This document shows, piece after piece, positions 6,442-13,270 of a DNA stretch of 13,270 nucleotides. The stretch is from Firmicutes bacterium UBA5774. Its GTDB lineage: Bacteria > Bacillota > Clostridia > Peptostreptococcales > Anaerovoracaceae. The stretch spans positions 1 through 13,270 of the forward strand of contig DIEM01000014.1 of NCBI GenBank assembly GCA_002418625.1, given 5' to 3'. Position 1 is the stretch's first letter. Every line of letters starts with the position of its first letter. A program made the position numbers and the translations under genes. A model generated the notes under the pieces. That model did no database searches and was not told where the DNA came from. It saw only the letters and a list, made by a program, of their open reading frames with translations.

Positions 6442-7199
6442 TGGATAAGAAAGATGAGCTTCTGGAAATATTCGTAAAAAGACCCCATCGGTTCCGCTTG
6501 CTTGAAAAAGGCTTGAAGCTTGCGGGCATCGATAAAGGCAACCCGGTTCGCGCAAGACTGATGGAAGCCGGCTGTGCGTATGGAGACGCATCCGCCCATG
6601 TTGCGAGGACCTGTGCGCGCCTTGTCACCGGAATCGATCGCTGCGCGGATTACATAGGCAACGCAGAGCGCATCCATAGGGATCTGATCGACGAGGGCAT
6701 ATTGGAGTTCCAGATACAGGACATTGAGTCATTGTCCTTTGAAAACAACTTTTTTAGCGGCATATTTTTGGAAGCGGCTTTTTCGCCTTTAAGAAACAAA
6801 GAAAGCGCAGTTTCTGAACTTTACCGCATTTTGAAGCCAGGCAGCAGAGTGCTGCTGAATGACTTTGCGGTTAAGCGTCACAATCAGGGAGGTATTGCTG
6901 TAAATGCATCCTGCATCCCATGCTTCAAGGGAGTGGGGAGCATGGAGGATTATCGCGGCCTGTTTGAGGAGCAAGGGTTTCGTGAAATACATTCGGCCGA
7001 AGAATACGGAGAATTCATAGCGCTTGCATTATGGGTCGGAAAGTCGTTCAATATTAGGCTTGATGAAGTCGGGGCGTATTTGTCGAAATATCAAAATGCC
7101 GGAGCCCATGCGCCGGTGAACTGCAGTGAAGCAGGAAATGCCGACAATATTTCGGGCGCACAGCTTACATATTGCCAGATGATATTTGAAAAGAGGTGA
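6441..7199 (+). CDS. SAM-dependent class I methyltransferase (DVU_1556-like)
   Basis: The protein has 252 residues. The SAM-binding loop is MEAGCAYGD (41-49), with the acidic strand end at TGID (63-66), DIESLSF (94-100) as the adenine-side motif, and LKPGSRVLLND (131-141), the usual post-motif strand of UbiE/type 11 methyltransferases. The ATG at 6441 overlaps the previous stop, with GGAAGG six bases upstream; the GTG at 6438 is less likely. A CIPC pair (158-161) sits in the region after the core fold. The C-terminal half differs from ordinary UbiE-like enzymes. The match to the DVU_1556 methyltransferase family is from memory. The methyl acceptor is unknown: it could be a small molecule, a protein or a thiol. 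The end overlaps the activator start by four bases (GTGA), indicating coupling. Confidence 0.85.
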   Translation: MDKKDELLEIFVKRPHRFRLLEKGLKLAGIDKGNPVRARLMEAGCAYGDASAHVARTCARLVTGIDRCADYIGNAERIHRDLIDEGILEFQIQDIESLSFENNFFSGIFLEAAFSPLRNKESAVSELYRILKPGSRVLLNDFAVKRHNQGGIAVNASCIPCFKGVGSMEDYRGLFEEQGFREIHSAEEYGEFIALALWVGKSFNIRLDEVGAYLSKYQNAGAHAPVNCSEAGNADNISGAQLTYCQMIFEKR

Positions 7200-8011
7200 T
7201 TACCATTATTTTTGCCGGAGTTGACATCGGTTCGACTACCACGAAATGCGTCCTGGTAGATGAACACAATAACATGCTTACATTTAAAATCATTTTCACA
7301 GGATTTGATCGGAACGCCAGCGGCGAAGAAGTATTGGAAATGGCACTGGAAGAAATCGACAAGCCTGTCGAGGATGTCGCCTATATCGTTTCGACCGGTT
7401 ACGGAAGAAAAGCTTTCAGCAGAGCAGACAAGAACATACCGGAAATCATCGCGCATGCTTTGGGGACGACACCTTTTTATGATGGAGCGCGGACTATAAT
7501 CGATATTGGAGGGCAAGACAGCAAAGTCATTGAGCTTGATGAAAACGGCATGGTGACAAGGTTTGAGATGAATGACAAATGCGCTGCCGGAACGGGCCGG
7601 TTCTTTGAGGTTCTGGCCGGAAGGCTTCTCGGAGTGGATATGGGTGATTTGTCCGATTTGATCATGAAGTCGCAAAATCCATGTGTGATCAGCAGTATGT
7701 GCACGATTTTTGCCGAATCGGAAATCATATCCTATCTGTCCCAAGGTGTGGCGAAGGAAGATATCGTGGCAGGCATGAGCCGTTCGATCGTTCGGAGAGT
7801 CATCGGCATGGGAAGAGCCGGCCAGATGAAATTTGTCGAGCCGATCGTGATTTCCGGCGGAGTAGCTCAAAATCAAGGCATAGTAAATGAGTTCATGTCG
7901 CAACTCGATAAAAAAATCACAGCGATCTCCATTCCCCAATCCACAGCTGCGCTCGGTGCGGCGATCAGCGCCGTTAAAGAATATAAAAAGGAATGTGATA
8001 GAGATGTATGA
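7196..8011 (+). CDS. HgdC/BadF-type activator of 2-hydroxyacyl-CoA dehydratase
   Basis: An ASKHA-fold ATPase, homodimeric with one bridging [4Fe-4S] cluster. In the known family it uses ATP hydrolysis to inject an electron into the dehydratase or reductase. The 271 residues match the usual 255-280. The phosphate-1 loop is GVDIGSTTTK (8-17) and phosphate-2 is DIGGQDSK (103-110). The cluster cysteines are Cys129 in NDKCAAGTGRF (126-136) and Cys169 in SSMCTIFAESE (166-176). The adenosine motif is SGGVAQNQG (220-228). The start is uncertain. GTG at 7196 gives GTGA coupling with the methyltransferase. The AAGAGGTGAT at 7191-7200 could instead be the ribosome site for a non-standard ATT at 7208, which would give the more typical N-terminus FAGVDIGSTTTK. 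The next gene overlaps by eight bases. Confidence 0.94.
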   Translation: MITIIFAGVDIGSTTTKCVLVDEHNNMLTFKIIFTGFDRNASGEEVLEMALEEIDKPVEDVAYIVSTGYGRKAFSRADKNIPEIIAHALGTTPFYDGARTIIDIGGQDSKVIELDENGMVTRFEMNDKCAAGTGRFFEVLAGRLLGVDMGDLSDLIMKSQNPCVISSMCTIFAESEIISYLSQGVAKEDIVAGMSRSIVRRVIGMGRAGQMKFVEPIVISGGVAQNQGIVNEFMSQLDKKITAISIPQSTAALGAAISAVKEYKKECDRDV

Positions 8012-9398
8012 TTATGATGTGATATCCATCGGGGCAGGCTCCGGAGGGTGTGCTTCCGCTATGCGCTGCGCCGATCTCGGGTTCCGAACGGCTTTAGTCG
8101 AATATCGGGAAAAAGGCACCGGAGGCACTTGTGTCAACAGAGGCTGCATTCCAACCAAGGTTCTGGTCAAATCAGCCCAGGTCTACAAAGAAGCAAAGGA
8201 AGCCGCCCAGTACGGCGTAATCTTAAGCGATTTAAGCCTGGATCACAAGATAATACAGCAGAAGAAAAACACTATCGTCAATAATCTTAGATTCGGACTC
8301 GATAATTTCCTGATCAAGCCACGAAAAATCGATCGGCTGACAGGGAAAGCAAAGCTGATAGATCCGCATACGGTCGAATTGGAGCACGGCGGACAATATG
8401 TGAAGGTCACAGCCAGGAACATCGTTATTGCAACGGGAAGCGAACCGGCAAATATCCCGGCTTTCAATATTGACCGCAGCACGATTATTACGAGTGACGA
8501 AGCTCTTGAAATGGAAACACCTCCGCAGGAGATGATCATCGTCGGCGCCGGCGCGCTGGGGCTGGAATTCGCCTATATCTTCTCGACATTCGGAACAAAA
8601 GTGACGATTGTAGAAATGATGCCGCAGGTCGTTCCGGCAATGAAGGATCAGGCAATGACTGAAATGATAAAGAAGCATATCGAAAAAATGGGAATTACTG
8701 TGCATTGCGGGTCCGGAATCAAGAGGATCGAAGCCGATTCAAACGGCAGGGCAGTCTGCACGCTTGACAATGGGACGATTCTTGAAGCCGACAAGGCGCT
8801 GGTGGCGATCGGGCGAAAATTGAATACGAGCGATATGGGACTTGAAGAAGCAGGTGTTTTAATGAATAAAAAAGGACAGATCGAAGTCGATGAAAATATG
8901 CGGACTTCGGTAGAAAATATTTATGCGGTCGGTGATATCGTCAAAGGTCCACAGCTTTCGCACAAGGCACAAAGAGAAGGACTCGTGGCAGCGGAAGCGA
9001 TAGCAGGCCTGGACAGCAAAATGCGATATGAGTCGATTCCTTGGGCTATTTTCATCCAGCCGGAGATCGCGGGCGTTGGCTTGACAGAGGCGGATGCGAA
9101 TGAAATCGGTATCGAAACGGTTGTTGGGTCAATGAATTTCAATGCCAATGAAAAAGCCATATCAATGCAGAAGACGACCGGCTCGATCAGGATCATAGCA
9201 AAGGCCAGGGACCATGTCATAATCGGAGCGCAGATCTTTGGGCCTGATGCGTCGGTGCTAATAGGAGAAATAGCTTTGGCTGTGGATCGAGGATTGAAAT
9301 TGGAGGATCTGGCCGATTGTATCCATGCACATCCGACACTTTCGGAAATCGTGATGGAGACAGCAAAATCAGGACTCGGAAAGGCATTTCATAAATAG
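8004..9398 (+). CDS. Dihydrolipoyl dehydrogenase-like FAD disulfide reductase
   Basis: The 464 residues cover the full family length. The FAD loop is GAGSGGCASA (10-19). The redox disulfide is GGTCVNRGCIPTK with Cys43 and Cys48. The NAD loop is GAGALGLEFA (181-190), followed by Glu204 in TIVE, which suggests NAD(H) rather than NADP(H). The second FAD motif is YAVGDI (307-312), and the catalytic dyad is His443/Glu448 in HAHPTLSE. All residues for dithiol/disulfide chemistry are present. The ATG at 8004 overlaps the activator stop; a longer frame back to 7887 lies inside the activator and is rejected. No 2-oxoacid dehydrogenase E1 or E2, lipoyl protein or glycine cleavage gene adjoins it. It may instead serve the operon as an electron input or thiol reductase, or act on the double-CxxC protein. 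This role is inferred; the family is clear. Confidence 0.93.
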   Translation: MYDYDVISIGAGSGGCASAMRCADLGFRTALVEYREKGTGGTCVNRGCIPTKVLVKSAQVYKEAKEAAQYGVILSDLSLDHKIIQQKKNTIVNNLRFGLDNFLIKPRKIDRLTGKAKLIDPHTVELEHGGQYVKVTARNIVIATGSEPANIPAFNIDRSTIITSDEALEMETPPQEMIIVGAGALGLEFAYIFSTFGTKVTIVEMMPQVVPAMKDQAMTEMIKKHIEKMGITVHCGSGIKRIEADSNGRAVCTLDNGTILEADKALVAIGRKLNTSDMGLEEAGVLMNKKGQIEVDENMRTSVENIYAVGDIVKGPQLSHKAQREGLVAAEAIAGLDSKMRYESIPWAIFIQPEIAGVGLTEADANEIGIETVVGSMNFNANEKAISMQKTTGSIRIIAKARDHVIIGAQIFGPDASVLIGEIALAVDRGLKLEDLADCIHAHPTLSEIVMETAKSGLGKAFHK

Positions 9399-9490
9399 TG
9401 CTTGAATATAATAACGGCCGAGGGGGGGATTGATGCGAAAAAAGGTTTAGAGGTTTGTGCTTAAACATTTGTGAAGGAGGAAAAAAGCAT
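9399..9490 (+). other. 92-base gap inside the operon
   Basis: This is the only sizeable gap within the operon. It has TATAAT at 9407-9412 with no good -35 box, a G-run at 9422-9428, and the strong ribosome site AAGGAGG at 9474-9480. No terminator hairpin is visible, so readthrough into the subunit genes is expected. A weak internal promoter that raises expression of the structural subunits is possible. Confidence 0.4.
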
Positions 9491-10645
9491 ATGAAAAAAA
9501 TCATGCAGGAGCTTGACAAACTTTCGAAAGAAAGAGTTTCCGAGCTCCAAAAGGCTAAGAAAAATGGCAAACTCATCATACAGTACACGGGAAATTTCAT
9601 TCCTGAAGAAATGATCCGGGCCGCGGGAGGAGAGCCATATCTCATGTGCAGGGGCGGAGAGCCTGAACCGCCTGATGCAGTGCTGGAATACATGCTGAGA
9701 TTCATGAACCCCCTGGCTCGCTCAATGGCAGGGTTTCATGCCCTGGGCCTCGATCCGGTCACGCCGATCTCCGACCTGATCATTGCCCAGCAGACCGACT
9801 GTCATGTCGGCAGGATCTCGGAATTGTTCGAATTCAAGAAGCTGCCTGTATATAAAGTCGGCGTACCTCCGGACTGGAAGAAAGCGATCGCCTTCGACTA
9901 TTATGTGAATTCGCTTCGTAAAATGAAGAAAAAGCTGGAAGATATATCCGGCACTGAAATAAAAGATGAGACCATCAAGGTTTATATTGAGAAAAACAAT
10001 CGCGTGAATGAAGGGCTCAGAAAAATCGACTCGCTCAGGAAGAAGGACAATCCTCCGATCGGACTTTACGAATTCATTCACCTGAACCATTATTCGTTTA
10101 ATGTCGATGCAGACACCATGATCCAAAAGCTGGATGAATTGTATGACGTGCTCAAGGATGCTCCCGGAAAATTCCCGGAAGGCGCTCCGAGGATTTTATT
10201 CGCAGGGCATGCGCTGGCAATTGGGGATTATGTGGTGCCGAAGCTTGTCGAGGAATCGGGCGGCGCGATTGTTGCGGATTTCCTGGACGAAGGGATACGT
10301 GCATATAAGGATGACATTTCTCTGGAGGGAGATCCGATCATCGCCTTCGCAAAATCGAGATTTCTGGACAAACCTCCGATCAATATGTTCCAACCGGCCT
10401 GGGAACAGCGTTATGAGTATATCAAATCCATTATCAAGGATTACAGGGTCAACGGTGTCATCTGGTACCAGCTTTCATTCGATGAGATCTATGATATGGA
10501 ATACAGCTGTCTTGCCAAGTGGATGAGCGAGTCGAACATTCCGATCCTGAAACTGGAATCCTCCTACGAGTATTCCAGGGAGGCGATGGGCCCCTTGACC
10601 ACAAGAATCGAAAGCTATGTGGAATCCTTGAAGGGAGGGAAATAA
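9491..10645 (+). CDS. 2-hydroxyacyl-CoA dehydratase family subunit, HgdB/BcrC type
   Basis: The 384 residues are the normal size for HgdB/BcrC/YjiM-type proteins. In the family these hold an Fe-S cluster and pair with a larger subunit. Family marks are PEEMIRAAGGEP near the N-terminus (38-49), SDLIIAQQTDC (94-104), NGVIWYQLSF (321-330) and the C-terminal YSREAMGPLTTRIESYVE (361-378). The start is the ATG at 9491, with AAGGAGG about ten bases upstream. There are only three cysteines: 53, 104 and 340. By eye, the first usual ligand position (Cys-Pro before a conserved Ser) reads MNPLARS, and the later FCD-type position reads SFDEIYD. Two expected ligands therefore appear to be missing, and Cys53 or Cys340 would have to substitute. 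The stop is one base from the next start. The substrate is unknown; a double-cubane-type reductase is an alternative to a dehydratase. Confidence 0.88.
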   Translation: MKKIMQELDKLSKERVSELQKAKKNGKLIIQYTGNFIPEEMIRAAGGEPYLMCRGGEPEPPDAVLEYMLRFMNPLARSMAGFHALGLDPVTPISDLIIAQQTDCHVGRISELFEFKKLPVYKVGVPPDWKKAIAFDYYVNSLRKMKKKLEDISGTEIKDETIKVYIEKNNRVNEGLRKIDSLRKKDNPPIGLYEFIHLNHYSFNVDADTMIQKLDELYDVLKDAPGKFPEGAPRILFAGHALAIGDYVVPKLVEESGGAIVADFLDEGIRAYKDDISLEGDPIIAFAKSRFLDKPPINMFQPAWEQRYEYIKSIIKDYRVNGVIWYQLSFDEIYDMEYSCLAKWMSESNIPILKLESSYEYSREAMGPLTTRIESYVESLKGGK

Positions 10646-10646
10646 G

Positions 10647-12074
10647 ATGGCAAGAGATTTGAATGTTGAACTGCTGAAAATCGCCGGGTTTGAAGGCGAG
10701 CAGATCGATCAGTTCCTTCCGGACTGGATATATACGATGGATATTATCGGACTAGACGAGAAGGATATCGCCCATGCTGTAGATGACTATATTCCGACTA
10801 ATTGGAATATACAATATCGCGGCGTCCGAAAGATGATCGGAGCGTATTTAAGAGAGCTGGCCGAGGTAGCAAAGACAAAGAAATACAGAGAAGAAGGCAA
10901 AAAAATAGTCTATGGCATACTTCCTGCAGTCAGCTCCAACTATGTAGCGCTGAAGCATGCAGGGGGGGATAATATTTATGTAGGATTTCCGGATCTCATG
11001 ATGGTTACAATACTGAACGGGTTTTTCGACAAGGCGGATCCGTATCTCTATGAAGCAGAAGACAAAGGCTTTACTTATGGCTGCAGACACTGCCCGTTGA
11101 ACAAGATGCGCCTCGGCGCATTCACAAAGGGTGTCCTGGCGGCGCCGGATGTAATTTGGAGCTGGGGCTTCAATTGTGATGAAGGGCCGAAGACCGATGA
11201 GATGATACAGGCGATGTTCAGTGAGAAGTGGAAATACATCATCAGCAGGGTCCCCCATGATACCAACTTCGGAGAAGCCGATGACGAGATCGAAGAGCGT
11301 CTGAATTATATCGCCGCCCAGCTCAAGGAAGGAGCGGAAGAGATATCAGAAATCGTCGGCATTCCTGTGACTGATGCGGATATGAAATTTGCTATCGACA
11401 CAACCAATCGATGTGCTTTCAAGCTCGGTTCGCTGACGGGGCTTGTCAGTAAAGCAGACCCGGTGCCGCTTGGCGGCAATGCGCTGACCAATTTCCAGCA
11501 GGTTCTTTTCGTGCCCTTCAACACAGGGTATGAATATATGGAAGAAGCCATGGATATCATGACCCAGGAAGTTCGCGAGGCCATCAAGAACGGTGTCGGT
11601 GTCGTTCCGAAGGGAGCGCCGAAGCTAGGCAGTTATTTCGTTCCGTTCTGCATACCATGGATCGATACGATGTTCAGGGAAAACGGCGTTGCCACGACCT
11701 TCAGCCAGACATTGACGCCCGGCAAGAAGCAACTGCTGCCGCCTTCCTTCAAGGATGACCTTTATAAGGCGGTAGCCGAGCAGTGGCTCAGAATGCCGCT
11801 TGGGCAGAATATGGGCTATGAAGTGGAATCCATGATCGACAAGGTGATGCAATACAAGCCGGATGGCATGCTGATGGGCTTCTTCGATTTTGACAGGTGG
11901 CTGGGAGCGCATCAGAAGATGGCTGCGAAGCTGGTGGAAGATCGAACGGGCGTACCGCATTTCTATATGGAGTCCGACTTCTGGGATGACAGGGATTACA
12001 GTCCGGAAGCGCTAAGGACAAGAATTGAAAGCATTGCACAGGTATTGAAAATGAAGAAGGAAATGGCTGAGTAA
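10647..12074 (+). CDS. 2-hydroxyacyl-CoA dehydratase family subunit, HgdA/BcrB type
   Basis: The 475 residues are about the length of the larger subunit of 2-hydroxyglutaryl-CoA dehydratase. The helical N-terminal part (1-84) includes DDYIPTNWNIQYRGVRKMIG (46-65). The first cluster-binding region has GCRHCPLNK (145-153), and the second NCDEGPKTDE (176-185). Cys256 and Cys335 (PFCIPW) follow. The C-terminal part carries DGMLMGFFDFDRW (406-418) and MESDFWDDRDYSPEALRTRIES (441-462), the usual family ending. No cysteine occurs after residue 335, so the C-terminal ligand expected in the family is absent, with Asp in its neighbourhood. The ribosome site GGGAGG lies inside the end of the previous gene. 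This is the last gene before a strong terminator. It presumably forms the heterodimer with the 384-residue subunit. The reaction is unknown. Confidence 0.87.
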   Translation: MARDLNVELLKIAGFEGEQIDQFLPDWIYTMDIIGLDEKDIAHAVDDYIPTNWNIQYRGVRKMIGAYLRELAEVAKTKKYREEGKKIVYGILPAVSSNYVALKHAGGDNIYVGFPDLMMVTILNGFFDKADPYLYEAEDKGFTYGCRHCPLNKMRLGAFTKGVLAAPDVIWSWGFNCDEGPKTDEMIQAMFSEKWKYIISRVPHDTNFGEADDEIEERLNYIAAQLKEGAEEISEIVGIPVTDADMKFAIDTTNRCAFKLGSLTGLVSKADPVPLGGNALTNFQQVLFVPFNTGYEYMEEAMDIMTQEVREAIKNGVGVVPKGAPKLGSYFVPFCIPWIDTMFRENGVATTFSQTLTPGKKQLLPPSFKDDLYKAVAEQWLRMPLGQNMGYEVESMIDKVMQYKPDGMLMGFFDFDRWLGAHQKMAAKLVEDRTGVPHFYMESDFWDDRDYSPEALRTRIESIAQVLKMKKEMAE

Positions 12075-12097
12075 AGGTTATCGAAGACCTGAAAAAG

Positions 12098-12138
12098 ACT
12101 TCATAAGGCAGATGTATCTGCCTTATGAAGTTTATTTT
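12098..12138 (+). terminator. Strong rho-independent terminator after the operon
   Basis: Perfect 15-base stem: ACTTCATAAGGCAGA (12098-12112) pairs with 12117-12131 around the loop TGTA, then TTTATTTT. An A-run before the stem (12092-12096) means it could also work on the opposite strand. It begins 23 bases after the stop of the 475-residue subunit gene. Confidence 0.9.
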
Positions 12139-12154
12139 ACGATCAAAAGAACAA

Positions 12155-12183
12155 TTGTCTTGGGCAATTCGATGTTGTATGCT
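12155..12183 (+). promoter_or_regulatory. Possible promoter of the second HgdA-type gene
   Basis: TTGTCT (12155-12160), a 17-base spacer and TATGCT (12178-12183), four of six matches in each. It lies between the terminator and the TTG at 12220, where a new promoter is expected if the gene is expressed independently. Confidence 0.35.
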
Positions 12184-12219
12184 TTATCTAACATGTATAT
12201 CTTGTCAGAGGTGCAGAAA

Positions 12220-13270
12220 TTGAAAAGCAATGTAAAAAAAGAATTTCTTGAAATGCTCGATTTTTCCGAAGATGATATTGGAGTTCTCCTTGCCGACTGG
12301 GAAAGAACCACCGACCTGCTCGAGTTGTCGGATCAGGATATCCGATTTGCGATCGATGACTGGATCCCCGCCAATTGGGATATTTCGATCAGAGGGGTCC
12401 GGCTTTGCATTGGAGCGTATATCCGTGAGTTGATCGAAATAGCCAGAATCTCGGATTACAAGGCCCGCGGCATAAAAATAGTGTACGGGATATCCCCGAG
12501 CCAGGCACTCTGTTTCAGGGCGATCAAATTCAGCGGCGGCGATTCGGTATATGTCGGCTTTCCGGATTTTCTGATCGCGATAGTTCTCGGCGCGTTTTTT
12601 AACAAGCTTTCCGTTTTCACCGAGGATGATTCGCAATTGAGCGAACGCTGCAGGCACTGCGCACTGAATCGGACGAGGATCAACGCGACTTTGATGAAGG
12701 TCATACCGTCGCCTGACATTATATGGAGCTGGAGGGTCTTTTGCGATGAAGCCGCAAAAACCGAAGAGCTTCTCCAATGCCTTACAAACAATGAATGGGA
12801 TTATATAATAAGCGGCATGCCTCATGACGCAGGTTATGGAGAGCGCGAGGACGAGGACCCGGAAAGGGTCGCATACCTGGCGAGCCAGTTTCAAGAAGGG
12901 CATCGGCATATTGGAGCGATCACCGGATTTGAAATCAAGCCCGCCCATATGTTTGCGGCACTCAAGGAGTATTCTGCCTATACCCGGAAACTCGACGCGC
13001 TGACAAGGCTGATCACGAATACGGATCCGCAGCCGGTCGGCGGCAATGAGCTTGCGCTTTTCGGCACGACTATAAGTCTCACCTTCAACAGCGGGATGAA
13101 ATATTTTGATGAAGCCATCGACTGCGTGGCAGCCGAGGTCCGGGATATCGTTGCTCAGGGCAAGGGTATACTGCCAAAGGGCTCGCCCAAATTGGGCTGC
13201 CATTTCACGCCGCTTTGCGTCCCTTGGATAGACCGCATGTTCCGTGAGAATGGTGTCTCGCTTTCCTTCA
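12220..13270 (+). CDS. Second HgdA/BcrB-type subunit, paralogue, 3' end outside window
   Basis: 350 residues are visible, open to the right edge. It aligns along its whole visible length with the 475-residue protein, with a two-residue deletion before the first cysteine motif. Shared blocks are DDWIPANWDISIRGVR (46-61), IGAYIREL (64-71), YVGFPDF (111-117), CRHC (144-147), FCDEAAKTEE (174-183), ISGMPHDAGYGE (197-208), VGGNELALF (273-281) and PLCVPWIDRMFRENGV (331-346). The start TTG at 12220 follows GAGGTG at 12208-12213 and gives an N-terminus matching the paralogue. In-frame ATGs at 12172 and 12193 are alternatives. The motif cysteines (144, 147, 175, 333) are kept. It is a divergent copy, not a recent duplicate, and is set apart by a terminator, so it may be an alternative large subunit or belong to a second pair continuing downstream. 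Confidence 0.87.
   Translation, partial: MKSNVKKEFLEMLDFSEDDIGVLLADWERTTDLLELSDQDIRFAIDDWIPANWDISIRGVRLCIGAYIRELIEIARISDYKARGIKIVYGISPSQALCFRAIKFSGGDSVYVGFPDFLIAIVLGAFFNKLSVFTEDDSQLSERCRHCALNRTRINATLMKVIPSPDIIWSWRVFCDEAAKTEELLQCLTNNEWDYIISGMPHDAGYGEREDEDPERVAYLASQFQEGHRHIGAITGFEIKPAHMFAALKEYSAYTRKLDALTRLITNTDPQPVGGNELALFGTTISLTFNSGMKYFDEAIDCVAAEVRDIVAQGKGILPKGSPKLGCHFTPLCVPWIDRMFRENGVSLSF

Noticed and set aside
7091..7939. Open frame on the minus strand (282 codons) opposite the activator gene
   Set aside because: It lies opposite the conserved activator with intact motifs, and its Cys/His-rich translation looks like no real protein; no fitting ribosome site or promoter.
7887..8003. N-terminal extension of the flavoprotein frame
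   Set aside because: It lies inside the activator gene, has no homology to the family N-terminus, and the ATG at 8004 begins exactly where the FAD-binding fold should.
9433..9450. Five-codon open frame (MRKKV) after a G-rich ribosome-site-like run in the operon gap
   Set aside because: Too short to support; the G-run is not a normal ribosome site and no hairpin for attenuation was seen.
12205..13203. Long open frame on the minus strand (332 codons) opposite the second HgdA-type gene
   Set aside because: The plus strand encodes a clear homologue of the 475-residue subunit across this stretch. The minus-strand translation shows no recognisable domain and is a shadow frame.
1..13270. CRISPR array, insertion sequence, prophage or integrase genes
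   Set aside because: I saw no regularly spaced repeats, transposase or integrase motifs, or terminal inverted repeats; the window reads as ordinary chromosomal operons.

Overview
The window looks like chromosomal DNA of an anaerobic, Gram-positive-type bacterium, most likely a clostridial Bacillota. The reasons are strong AGGAGG-type ribosome sites on nearly every gene, frequent TTG/GTG starts, an oxygen-sensitive 2-hydroxyacyl-CoA dehydratase-type enzyme with its ATP-dependent activator, and intermediate base composition. No species can be named from this stretch.

Layout. Positions 1-631 (minus) hold the N-terminal part of carB, whose promoter carries a near-perfect ARG box. Divergent from it at 822-2120 is an intact family-1 beta-glycosidase. 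At 2124-3461 (minus) is a membrane CHASE-like sensor with a GGDEF diguanylate cyclase domain, convergent with the glycosidase. After a 366-base gap come a 59-residue membrane protein and a 542-residue sodium:solute symporter (3828-5661), followed by a hairpin terminator.

The most interesting part is a compact operon from a strong promoter at 5901-5929, whose -10 box lies inside a perfect 14+14 inverted repeat, to a terminator at 12098. It encodes, in order: an 89-residue protein of unknown function, a 63-residue double-CxxC protein, a class I methyltransferase, an HgdC/BadF-type ATP-dependent activator, a dihydrolipoyl-dehydrogenase-like flavoprotein, a 384-residue HgdB/BcrC-type subunit and a 475-residue HgdA/BcrB-type subunit. 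Past the terminator a second gene of the 475-residue type starts at 12220 and runs off the end.

How it may work (inference): the flavoprotein could pass electrons from NAD(P)H to thiol or Fe-S carriers, the activator would inject one low-potential electron per ATP-driven cycle, and the two-subunit enzyme would do a radical dehydration or a difficult reduction. The double-CxxC protein and methyltransferase resemble a pair I remember from another conserved anaerobe cluster (DVU_1557/DVU_1556 families). No CoA-transferase, CoA-ligase or 2-hydroxyacid dehydrogenase is present, and both enzyme subunits lack cysteines where I expect cluster ligands. The set may therefore be an undescribed member of the family rather than a standard amino-acid fermentation pathway. 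The upstream symporter is a candidate importer of its substrate, but it lies in a separate transcription unit.
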